NCBI RefSeq assembly: GCF_014646275.1
Contig: NZ_BMND01000008.1
Span: 62,001 to 126,000 of the forward strand
Direction of reading: 5' to 3'
Length of the DNA stretch: 64,000 nt
Origin: Streptomyces kronopolitis
GTDB taxonomy: Bacteria; Actinomycetota; Actinomycetes; Streptomycetales; Streptomycetaceae
Below, one piece after another: positions 57,022 to 64,000 of this stretch. The notes beneath the pieces are model-generated. The model saw nothing but the letters and a program-made list of their open reading frames with translations. It did not search any database and had not been told where the DNA came from. A program made the translations under genes and the position numbers. Every line of letters begins with the position of its first letter. Within the stretch, counting starts at the first letter, position 1.

Positions 57022-59316
57022 ATGTCGTTGCCGAGGACCCCGGGCGCCCCCGCCGCGTCCGGCGCCCCCCGTCCCCGGGGTGCGCTGTGCCGCATCGGGG
57101 AGTGGTGCGCCCGCCACTTCGTCGTGGTCATCGTGCTGTGGCTGGCCGCCCTGGCCGGGCTTCAGGTGCTGCAACACGCCTACGGCGGTGACTACTCCGA
57201 CGACTTCGCGCTGCCCGGCGTCCAGTCGACACGGGGCCGCGATGTGCTCAAGGCGCACGAGCCGAAGGCCGGCGGCTACAGCAGCCAGGTCGTGCTGCAC
57301 GACGCGGACCGGCCGCTGACCGCCGTCCGCGGTCAGATCGACAGCGCCGTCACCCACCTGGGCACCCTGCCGGAGGTGCTGTCCGCGCAGAACCCGCTGC
57401 CCGCACCCGGCGCGGCGCCCGCCAAGCCGCCGCCCGGCACCCCGAACGTCGGTCCGCTCTCCACCGACGGCCGCACCGCGTACATCACGATGCGCTTCAG
57501 CGTGCAGCCCTCCACCCTGAAGCCGGACTACCTCGACGGCGTCGACGCGGCGGTCAAGCAGCTGCGCTCGGTGGGCGTGGACGTGGAGTACGGCGGGCCG
57601 CTGGGCGAGCTGGCCCGGCCCGCGCCCAACGACCGGATCAGCGAGGTGATCGGCTTCGGGGTGGCGATCCTGGTGCTGCTGATCGGCTTCGGCAGTGTTC
57701 TGGCGGCCGGGGTGCCGCTGGTGACCGCGCTGGTCGGGGCCCTGTGCGGGGTGGCGTGCCTGGGCCTGCTGGCGGCCGTCTCCGTCTTCGCCACCGTCTC
57801 CCCCACGCTGGCCACGATGATCGGCCTCGGCGTCGGCATCGACTACGCGCTGTTCCTGCTCACCCGCCACCGGCAGAACCTGATGGACGGCGCGGACCCG
57901 GTCGCCGCCGCGGGCCGGGCGGTGGCCACCAGCGGCCGGGCGGTGCTGGTGTCCGGCTGCACCGTGATCATCGCGCTGATGGGGCTGTGGGTCTCCCAGC
58001 TCTCCTTCATCGGCAAACTCGGGGTGGCGGCCGCCCTCACCGTGGTCTCCGCGGTGCTCGGCGCGCTCACCCTGGTCCCGGCGCTGCTCGGGCTGATCGG
58101 CCGCCGGATCGACCGGCTGCGGGTGCGCCACCCCATCGCCGAGACCGACGCCCCGCCGGGCGAGGAGGCGCGCGGCACCTGGCACCGCTACGCCCAGCGG
58201 GTGGAGCGCCGCCCCTGGTGGTACCTCGCCGGCGGGGTGCTGGTGGTGGTCGTGCTGGCCCTCCCGGTCTTCTCGATCCAGCTCGGGCACATCGGCGACG
58301 GCGCCGACCCCAAGTCGTTCACCGACCGGCGGGCCTTCGACCTGATGTCCTCGGCGTTCGGGCCCGGCTCCAACGGTCCGCTGACCCTGGTCATCGACGA
58401 GTCCGCGGTCCCGCAGGCGGACCGGCCGATGCTGGCGACGCAGGCGAAGAAGGCGCTCACCGATGTCCCGGGCGCGGCCCTGATCACCCCGCTGAAGGCC
58501 ACCCCGGACGGAGCGGTGCTCACCGGGACCGCGTACTCCACCCAGGCCCCGCAGAACGCGGCCACCACGGATCTGGTCAAGCGCCTGGAGCGCGATGTCC
58601 TGCCGCAGGCGGTGAAGGGCACCGACGCGGAGGGCTATGTGACGGGCACGACCGCCGGCCAGGTCGACTTCCTGGACATCGTCGCCAGCCGGCTGCCGCT
58701 GATCATCGCGGTGGTGGTCGCCCTCGCCTTCGTGCTGATCCTGATCGTCTTCCGGGGCCTGCTGGTGGCGGTGAAGGCCGCGGTGCTCAACGTCCTGTCG
58801 ATCGCCGCCTCGTACGGGGTGGTGGTGGCGGTCTTCCAGTGGGGCTGGGGCGGTCCGGCGCTCGGGGTCTCGGGCACCGTGCCCATCGAGAGCTATGTCC
58901 CGATGATGATGTTCGCGATCGTCTTCGGGCTGAGCATGGACTACGAGATCTTCCTGCTGTCGCGGGTGCACGAGGCGTGGCTGCGGACCGGCGACGCCAG
59001 GGCGAGCGTGGCGCACGCGCTGGAGATCACCGCCCGGGTGATCACCTGTGCCGCGCTGATCATGGTGAGCGTGTTCGCGGCCTTCCTGCTCAGCGACAAC
59101 ATCGTGGTGAAGATGCTGGGCCTGGGTCTGGCCGTGAGCGTCCTGATCGACGCGACCGTGGTGCGGCTGCTGCTGGTGCCCGCGGTGATGACGCTGCTGG
59201 GCCCGGCGGCCTGGTGGTCGCCCCGGTGGCTGGACCGGATCCTGCCGCATGTGAACACGGAGGGCGACGAGCCGCTCCCCACGACGGGGGCCGCGGGCGG
59301 CGGGGAGCGGCGGTAG
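57022..59316 (+). CDS. MMPL family RND transporter
   Basis: 764-aa membrane protein with 12 predicted helices in two halves, each with an extracytoplasmic loop domain of ~130-170 residues. MMPL features: TM1 [40 protein letters not shown] and [20 protein letters not shown], whose Asp-Tyr pairs are the proton-relay residues in TM4 and TM10. The group exports lipids, siderophores or other hydrophobic metabolites; no lipid gene lies next to it. ATG 57022 is chosen because GGGAG (57013-57017) precedes it correctly; the frame is open further upstream, but there the sequence is not MMPL-like. Confidence 0.9.
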   Translation: MSLPRTPGAPAASGAPRPRGALCRIGEWCARHFVVVIVLWLAALAGLQVLQHAYGGDYSDDFALPGVQSTRGRDVLKAHEPKAGGYSSQVVLHDADRPLTAVRGQIDSAVTHLGTLPEVLSAQNPLPAPGAAPAKPPPGTPNVGPLSTDGRTAYITMRFSVQPSTLKPDYLDGVDAAVKQLRSVGVDVEYGGPLGELARPAPNDRISEVIGFGVAILVLLIGFGSVLAAGVPLVTALVGALCGVACLGLLAAVSVFATVSPTLATMIGLGVGIDYALFLLTRHRQNLMDGADPVAAAGRAVATSGRAVLVSGCTVIIALMGLWVSQLSFIGKLGVAAALTVVSAVLGALTLVPALLGLIGRRIDRLRVRHPIAETDAPPGEEARGTWHRYAQRVERRPWWYLAGGVLVVVVLALPVFSIQLGHIGDGADPKSFTDRRAFDLMSSAFGPGSNGPLTLVIDESAVPQADRPMLATQAKKALTDVPGAALITPLKATPDGAVLTGTAYSTQAPQNAATTDLVKRLERDVLPQAVKGTDAEGYVTGTTAGQVDFLDIVASRLPLIIAVVVALAFVLILIVFRGLLVAVKAAVLNVLSIAASYGVVVAVFQWGWGGPALGVSGTVPIESYVPMMMFAIVFGLSMDYEIFLLSRVHEAWLRTGDARASVAHALEITARVITCAALIMVSVFAAFLLSDNIVVKMLGLGLAVSVLIDATVVRLLLVPAVMTLLGPAAWWSPRWLDRILPHVNTEGDEPLPTTGAAGGGERR

Positions 59317-59416
59317 GGGCGGGGCGGGCGCCACGATCACGGCCGGTCCGGGCGCGTGGTTGGCGGCGGCCGCCCGCCGATCTGCGAACGCCCCCGGATC
59401 CCGCGATCATCGAACC

Positions 59417-60388
59417 ATGGCCCCCACCGCCGAGCGTGGCTCGGCCCCGTACCCCCTGATCCGGCCGATGCTGGCCACGATCGGCCCGCTGCCCGCCGCG
59501 GTTGAGGAGACGGCCTGGGCCTTCGAGGCCAAGTGGGACGGCGCGCGCTGCATCGTCAACACCGCCGGCGACGGCACCCTCCGCCTGATCACCCGGGCCG
59601 GCAACGACGCGACCGCGACCTACCCGGAGCTGGGCCCGCTGGGTGCGCAGCTGCGCGGCCGGCCCGCGGTGCTCGACGGCGAGGTGGTGGTGCTGGACGC
59701 CCGCGGACGGCCGGACTTCGGGCTGCTCCAGCGCCGGATGGGCGTGGTCAATCCGCGCCGCACCGCCCGCCTGGCGATGGAGCACCCGGTGCACCTGGTC
59801 CTCTTCGACATCATGTATCTGGCCGGCTCGCTGCTCGGTGCGCCGTATTACGAGCGCCGGTCGATCCTGGCCGGGCTGGGGCTGAGCGGCCCGAACTGGT
59901 CGGCGCCCGCATACGTCGAGGGCCATGGGCGGCAGGCGTGGGAGGCCTCGCTGCAAGGAGGCCTCGAAGGGGTCGTGGCCAAGCGGCTGACCAGCGCGTA
60001 TCTGCCCGGCGTGCGGTCACCCGAGTGGCGCAAGACGAAGCATCTGCAGACCCTCGACGTGGTCATCGGGGGCTGGACGGAGGGCCACGGCGGGCTGGCC
60101 GGGCTGCCCGGATCCGTCCTGGCGGGGGTGGCGGAGCCGGCGGGGCTGCGCTACGTCGGGTCCGTCGGATCGGGGCTGTCCGAACGGGAGCGCCAGGAGC
60201 TGGCGCAGTACCTGGGCGTCATTCCGCTCGACCGGTCACCGTTCGTGAACCCCGTGGACATCGCGGGGCCGCACTGGGCCGAGCCCCGGCTGGTCGCCGA
60301 GGTCTCCTTCACCGGCTGGACATCGGCGGGCCGGCTGCGGCACCCGGTCTGGCACCGGCTGCGGCCCGATCTCACCCGCCTCGGCTGA
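59417..60388 (+). CDS. ATP-dependent DNA ligase (LigC/LigD ligase type)
   Basis: 323-aa ligase. Adenylation motif I is EAKWDGARC with the nucleotidyl Lys; other motifs are VLDGEVVVLD (III), LVLFDIMYLAG (IIIa), LEGVVAKRLTSAYLPGVRSP (IV, with EGVVAKR) and WRKTKHLQTLDVVIGGW (V). An OB domain completes it. It is a single-domain-pair ligase like mycobacterial LigC, used in repair; no Ku, LigD polymerase or nuclease gene adjoins it. GATCAT (59405-59410) ends 6 nt before ATG 59417, so it may be leaderless. Confidence 0.9.
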   Translation: MAPTAERGSAPYPLIRPMLATIGPLPAAVEETAWAFEAKWDGARCIVNTAGDGTLRLITRAGNDATATYPELGPLGAQLRGRPAVLDGEVVVLDARGRPDFGLLQRRMGVVNPRRTARLAMEHPVHLVLFDIMYLAGSLLGAPYYERRSILAGLGLSGPNWSAPAYVEGHGRQAWEASLQGGLEGVVAKRLTSAYLPGVRSPEWRKTKHLQTLDVVIGGWTEGHGGLAGLPGSVLAGVAEPAGLRYVGSVGSGLSERERQELAQYLGVIPLDRSPFVNPVDIAGPHWAEPRLVAEVSFTGWTSAGRLRHPVWHRLRPDLTRLG

Positions 60389-60510
60389 ACGGGAGAGGGG
60401 AGACGGCGGACGGGATATCCGCGCCGGTCCGGGAAGGCTCGTCAGGAGGCCGCGGCACGAAAGCCATGGCCGGAGCACCACGACAGGCGCACCCGGCAAG
60501 AGCACCACGG

Positions 60511-60549
60511 CACGAGGACCGCGACACGAGGACCGGGGCACGAGGGCGC
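60511..60549 (+). repeat. Three tandem copies of a 14-bp repeat
   Basis: CACGAGGACCG occurs at 60511-60521 and 60525-60535 and as CACGAGGGCG at 60539-60548, a 14-bp period, in the leader between the ligase and the next gene. Function unknown; no coding role is evident. Confidence 0.7.
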
Positions 60550-60578
60550 CGGGCGACCGCGGACGGAAGGAGTCGGTG

Positions 60579-61658
60579 ATGTCCCATCCCAGCAGCGACG
60601 GTGCCACCGGGGGCGGCGGCGCGGACGCCGCCACCGGCAACACCGCCTACGGCAGCAAGCCGTTCAAGCGCTCCAGGAGCCACTTCGCGGACCGGATCAC
60701 CGCCGACGGCCGCGACAGCTGGCCGGTCGAGGCCGGCCGCTACCGGCTGGTGGCCAGCCGCGCGTGCCCCTGGGCGAGCCGCGCCATTATCTCGCGGCGG
60801 CTGCTCGGCCTGGAGGACGCGCTCTCGCTCGCCGTGACCGACCCGATCCAGGACGACCGCAGCTGGCGCTTCACCCTGGACCCCGGCGGCCGCGACCCCG
60901 TCCTCGGCATCCGCTTCCTCAGCGAGGCCTACGACGCCCGCGAGAAGGACTACCCGGGCGGCGTCAGCGTCCCCGCCGTCGTCGACATCCCCAGCGGGCA
61001 GCTGGTCACCAACGACTTCCAGCAGCTCACCCTGGACCTCGCGACCGAGTGGACGGCGCTGCACCGGCCCGGCGCGCCCGATCTGTACCCGGAGCCGCTG
61101 CGCGAGGAGATCGACATCGTGATGGCGGGCGTCTACCGGGACGTCAACAACGGCGTGTACCGGGCCGGTTTCGCCACCGGGCAGGGCGAGTACGAGGCCG
61201 CCTTCCACGATCTCTTCCGGCGCCTGGACCTGCTGTCCGAGCGGCTGGCCGAGCGGCGCTACCTCGTGGGCGACACCCTCACGGAGGCCGACATCCGGCT
61301 GTTCACGACCCTGGTCCGGTTCGACGCCGTCTACCACGGCCACTTCAAGTGCAACGCGTTCAAGCTGGCCGAGGACCCGGTGCTGTGGGCCTACGCCAAG
61401 GACCTCTTCCAGACGCCCGGCTTCGGCGACACCGTCGACTTCCACCACATCAAGCAGCACTACTACCGGGTGCACAGCCATCTCAACCCGACCGGCATCG
61501 TCCCGCTGGGGCCGGATCTCGGCGGCTGGCTGCTGCCGCACCACCGCGAGGAGTTGGGCGGCCGCCCGTTCGGCGACGGCACCCCGCCCGGGCCGGTGCC
61601 GCCGGCCGAGGAGATCCCGCCCAGCGGCCGCGCCGAGCCGCTGAGTACCGGTTCCTGA
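60579..61658 (+). CDS. Glutathionyl-hydroquinone reductase-like (Xi-class GST)
   Basis: 359-aa thioredoxin-fold transferase. The N-terminal domain has RYRLVASRACPWASRAIISR with the catalytic Cys in ACPWA; the pattern HFADRITADGRDSWPVEAGR and PVLGIRFLSEAYDAREKDYP is typical of GS-hydroquinone reductases (YqjG/EcmB). The C-terminal domain has LTEADIRLFTTLVRFDAVYH, HFKCN and the final HHIKQHYY segment. Streptomyces lacks glutathione and uses mycothiol, so the physiological thiol is uncertain. AAGGAG lies 6 nt before ATG 60579. Confidence 0.88.
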   Translation: MSHPSSDGATGGGGADAATGNTAYGSKPFKRSRSHFADRITADGRDSWPVEAGRYRLVASRACPWASRAIISRRLLGLEDALSLAVTDPIQDDRSWRFTLDPGGRDPVLGIRFLSEAYDAREKDYPGGVSVPAVVDIPSGQLVTNDFQQLTLDLATEWTALHRPGAPDLYPEPLREEIDIVMAGVYRDVNNGVYRAGFATGQGEYEAAFHDLFRRLDLLSERLAERRYLVGDTLTEADIRLFTTLVRFDAVYHGHFKCNAFKLAEDPVLWAYAKDLFQTPGFGDTVDFHHIKQHYYRVHSHLNPTGIVPLGPDLGGWLLPHHREELGGRPFGDGTPPGPVPPAEEIPPSGRAEPLSTGS

Positions 61659-61860
61659 GCGGTTGCTGTGTGGCTGCCGAGCGGGTCCGCGAGCGCCGGA
61701 GCTGCCCCCTGCGGCGAGGGCGTGAGACCCTGAGAGCAGACAGTGAAACAGCCGACCGAGCGGTGCGCCACGGGCCCGCCGCGTAGCCGTCGGGCGCCCG
61801 GCCTCCGGTTCACCGCCGCGATCACCCACCCCACGCGAGCGACGCGAGGAATGAGCCCCG

Positions 61861-62160
61861 ATGAGGATGGTTCTGAAGGCCCGGATACCCACCGAGACAG
61901 GCAACGAAGTGATCCGCAACGGCGGTCTGCCGAAGATCATGGAGTCGGCCCTCGCCGCCCTGAAGCCGGAGGCGGCCTACTTCACCCTCGACGACGGCGA
62001 GCGGACCGCGTTCTTCTACTTCGACATGCAGGAGTCCTGGCAGATGCCGACGCTCCTGGAGTCGTTCTTCATGGACCTGAACGCGCAGGTCTCGCTGCAG
62101 CCGGTGATGACCGCGGACGATCTGCGCACCGGCCTCGGCGAGCTGATGAGCGGCACCTGA
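61861..62160 (+). CDS. Small hypothetical protein (DUF3303-like)
   Basis: 99-aa alpha/beta protein: MRMVLKARIPTETGNEVIRN, ALAALKPEAAYFTLDDGERT, AFFYFDMQESWQMPTLLESF and FMDLNAQVSLQPVMTADDLR. It resembles the stand-alone ferredoxin-like-fold proteins annotated as panthothenate-synthetase-like or DUF3303 in actinobacteria, with no enzyme motif. GAGGAA precedes ATG 61861 by 10 nt; an in-frame ATG is at 61867. It converges on the methyltransferase gene. Confidence 0.72.
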   Translation: MRMVLKARIPTETGNEVIRNGGLPKIMESALAALKPEAAYFTLDDGERTAFFYFDMQESWQMPTLLESFFMDLNAQVSLQPVMTADDLRTGLGELMSGT

Positions 62161-62226
62161 CCCACGGCCCCGCCCCCGGTGCCCGCGCACCCCGGCGCCG
62201 GGTCCGCCGCCGGATGCCCGCCCCCG

Positions 62227-63045
62227 CTATCCGGCCACCCGCCCCGACGCCAGCAGCGCGGTGTGCGGCAGCACCAGCGCGCCGTCCGGGTCGGTGAACT
62301 CCCGCGCCAGCAGCTCGAAGTGCTGCCGGATGCGCTCGGTGACGGCCGGGCCCTGGCTGAGCACGACCCGGCCGACGGTCGCCACGCCGGCCGCGGGTCC
62401 GCTCCACCACTCCCGCTGCGTCGTGCGGTGCTCCCAGGACAGCGGCGCGCAGTCCACGTCGGCCAGGCCCGCGCCCCGCAGCAGACCGGCGAGGCCGTCG
62501 GGGGTGCGGGGGAAGTCCTCCTCGGCGGCGAGCGCGGGCAGCGACGGCGGACGGACCACCCCGGCGGCCGCCACGGCCCGGCCGAGCAGGGCCGCTCCCG
62601 GCGCCGCGGGGGCCGCCCAGACCGTCAGCGCGATCCGGCCGCCGGGCCGCGTCACCCGGCACAGCTCGTCGAGGGCCGCCCGCGGCCGCCCGACGTGGTT
62701 GAGCACGAAGTTGCCGACGACCGCATCGAAGTAACCCTGTGTGAAAGGAAGCTGCGGCAGCGCGGCGACCAGCACGCGGGCGCCGGTCACCGTGTGTGCG
62801 GCGCGCCGCGCCATATCGGGCTCGGCGTCCACGGCGGTCACCCGCGCCCCGCGCGCACCGGCGGCCGCGGCGGCCGAGCCGGTGCCCGTCCCGGCGTCCA
62901 GCACCCGGGCGCCCGCGCGCACCTGCGCGGCATCCAGCAGCAACGGCACCGTGTGGGCGCACAACTTGGCGAAACCCCCGTCGTATGCCGCCGCGTTGCC
63001 CGCCCACACCCGGCGCTCGCCCTCGTCGAACGGTGTCTCGGTCAC
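62227..63045 (-). CDS. SAM-dependent methyltransferase (class I)
   Basis: 272-aa methyltransferase of the UbiE/COQ5-like type. SAM-binding motif I is ARVLDAGTGTGSAAAAAGAR, motif II region VTAVDAEPDMARRA, post-I Asp in VDAEPD, and motif with GNFVLNHVGRPRAALDELCR then VTRPGGRIALTVWA. The substrate is not predictable; the C-terminal ~110 residues are of variable class. The start is GTG 63043-63045 behind GGAGGGGAG. Transcribed away from the following hydrolase. Confidence 0.87.
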   Translation of the reverse strand: MTETPFDEGERRVWAGNAAAYDGGFAKLCAHTVPLLLDAAQVRAGARVLDAGTGTGSAAAAAGARGARVTAVDAEPDMARRAAHTVTGARVLVAALPQLPFTQGYFDAVVGNFVLNHVGRPRAALDELCRVTRPGGRIALTVWAAPAAPGAALLGRAVAAAGVVRPPSLPALAAEEDFPRTPDGLAGLLRGAGLADVDCAPLSWEHRTTQREWWSGPAAGVATVGRVVLSQGPAVTERIRQHFELLAREFTDPDGALVLPHTALLASGRVAG

Positions 63046-63151
63046 CGCTCCCCTCCTTCGGTCGGCACCTCGGTCGGCACCTCGGTCGCCGCGATTCTCC
63101 CCTGTCCCTGCACTCTTCTCCGCGCTCTCGACTCCCTTCCGCCCCAAGGGC

Positions 63152-63191
63152 GTTACCCAGCCGTAACCTACCGATGGGTTACCAGAGGTAA
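63152..63191. promoter_or_regulatory. Overlapping TTAC/GTAA inverted repeats
   Basis: GTTAC (63152-63156) faces GTAAC (63163-63167), GTAACC (63163-63168) faces GGTTAC (63177-63182), and TTACC (63179-63183) faces GGTAA (63187-63191). Three overlapping palindromes lie ~100-140 nt before each of the two divergent genes, a likely operator array. Confidence 0.55.
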
Positions 63192-63289
63192 GGAGCGGAC
63201 CTTACTCTCCAGTCAACTCGGGCCCGCCGTACGCCCCCTCCTGTCCCGTGACAGCGTGCGGCGGACCCGCATCGAGATCTGGAGAGAAG

Positions 63290-64000
63290 ATGAGGCCCTC
63301 CCGTACGACCCGGCGCGCCACGGTCGGCACCGTTTCGGCAGCACTGCTGGCCACCACGGTTCTCACCGTCGCACCGGCGCAGGCCGCCACGGCCCCCTCG
63401 GCGCCCGTCGCGGCGTCCCCGGACAGTTCGGCCCCGGTGCGGTTCGTCGACATCGAGGGCGACGGCGGGATCACGCTCAAGGCGAATGTCTTCACTCCGT
63501 CCGATGCGGACGGCACCCGGCGCTACCCGGTCATCGTGCTGCCCACCAGCTGGTCGATGCCGCAGATCGAATACATGGCGCAGGCCAGGAAACTGGCCGA
63601 CAAGGGCTATGTGGTCGTCGGCTACAACTCGCGGGGCTTCTGGCAGTCCGGCGGCGAGATCGAGACCGCCGGCCCGAAGGACATCGCCGACGCCTCGAAG
63701 GTCATCGACTGGGCGCTGGCCCACACCCCGGCCGATCCGCACAAGGTCGGGATGGCCGGGGTCTCCTACGGTGCCGGGATCAGCCTGCTGGCCGCCGCGT
63801 CCGACAAGCGGATCAAGGCGGTCGCGGCGCTCAGCGGCTGGGGCGACCTGGTCGGGTCGATCTACAGCGGCCGCACCGAGCACCGGCAGGCCGCGCAGTT
63901 CCTGGGCGCCACGGGCGCGCTGACCGGACGCCCCAGCCCCGAATTCCGCACCATCATGAAGGACTTCCTGGCCTCGAACCTGGACAAGGAGCAGGACCTG
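63290..64000 (+). CDS. Secreted alpha/beta-hydrolase, S15 (X-Pro peptidase) family, partial
   Basis: The first 237 codons of a secreted protein cut by the window end. Signal peptide MRPSRTTRRATVGTVSAALL, cleavage near AQA. The alpha/beta-hydrolase core follows: VRFVDIEGDGGITLKANVFT, YPVIVLPTSWSMPQIEYMAQ, GYVVVGYNSRGFWQSGGEIE, and the nucleophile elbow VGMAGVSYGAGISLLAAA with the Ser in GVSYG. NSRGFWQSGGEI is the typical S15/CocE strand-loop. It may be an X-Pro dipeptidyl peptidase or acyl esterase; the catalytic Asp and His lie beyond 64,000. GGAGAG precedes ATG 63290. Confidence 0.85.
   Translation, partial: MRPSRTTRRATVGTVSAALLATTVLTVAPAQAATAPSAPVAASPDSSAPVRFVDIEGDGGITLKANVFTPSDADGTRRYPVIVLPTSWSMPQIEYMAQARKLADKGYVVVGYNSRGFWQSGGEIETAGPKDIADASKVIDWALAHTPADPHKVGMAGVSYGAGISLLAAASDKRIKAVAALSGWGDLVGSIYSGRTEHRQAAQFLGATGALTGRPSPEFRTIMKDFLASNLDKEQDL

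Overview
The window is chromosomal DNA of a Streptomyces or very close actinomycete. Coding regions are very GC-rich with G or C at most third positions, GTG and TTG starts are common, and several genes have a -10-like hexamer 6-8 nt before the start codon, which suggests leaderless mRNAs. The gene set also fits: an ethylmalonyl-CoA (EMC) pathway operon next to psd-pssA, an F420-dependent luciferase-like oxidoreductase, MMPL and NCS1 transporters, and many TetR/MarR regulators. No rRNA, tRNA or CRISPR array was found.

Region 1 (1-11,500) is accessory and scarred. It opens with the C-terminus of a YcaO protein ending in the Pro-rich tail typical of azoline-forming enzymes, followed by an ABC-2 exporter pair and a 59-residue membrane protein, so a RiPP cluster probably lies to the left. 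A 5'-truncated HFCD flavoprotein remnant at 3.8-4.1 kb fits that reading. Then come a TetR-controlled MFS efflux pair with a perfect 16-bp inverted repeat, broken genes (zinc ribbon, FG-GAP-like, GNAT), a Cys-cluster/pentapeptide fusion, an IS5-type transposase, two older transposase relics, and about 0.9 kb without recognisable genes. A DUF5655-like fragment abuts a radical-SAM gene that has lost its N-terminus and first cluster cysteine.

Region 2 (11.5-25.4 kb) is core. A GNAT gene and a HEAT-repeat gene overlap tail to tail. The EMC pathway follows: a tandem 3-hydroxybutyryl-CoA dehydrogenase whose first half looks catalytically dead, a TetR regulator, then ccr, ecm/meaA, mcl, mch and mcd in one operon, then psd-pssA and a strong terminator. 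Two tandem imperfect palindromes around a -35/-10 pair precede ccr by about 320 nt.

Region 3 (25.4-36.1 kb) is housekeeping and repair: glycerate kinase, Nudix, a nucleotidyltransferase, Ogt, an Ada-AlkA fusion, a macrodomain protein, an FAD oxidoreductase, an inositol-monophosphatase-like protein, a cytosolic gamma-glutamyltransferase and a sirtuin.

Region 4 (36.1-44.4 kb) looks like a reductive pyrimidine/hydantoin catabolism locus: NCS1 permease, F420-dependent LLM oxidoreductase, dihydropyrimidinase, a class III aminotransferase and a beta-ureidopropionase-like nitrilase. A solute-binding-like protein without signal peptide sits in the middle. The two operons share a 24-nt motif (19/24 identical) upstream.

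Region 5 (44.4-64 kb) carries a MarR-MFS pair with a nested palindrome, an isochorismatase-type hydrolase converging on an amidase, a secreted gamma-glutamyltransferase, a Ca2+/H+ antiporter, an APC permease, a Tat-exported polysaccharide deacetylase, an SDR, an MMPL protein, a LigC-type DNA ligase, a glutathionyl-hydroquinone reductase-like protein, a methyltransferase and the start of a secreted S15-family hydrolase cut by the window end.
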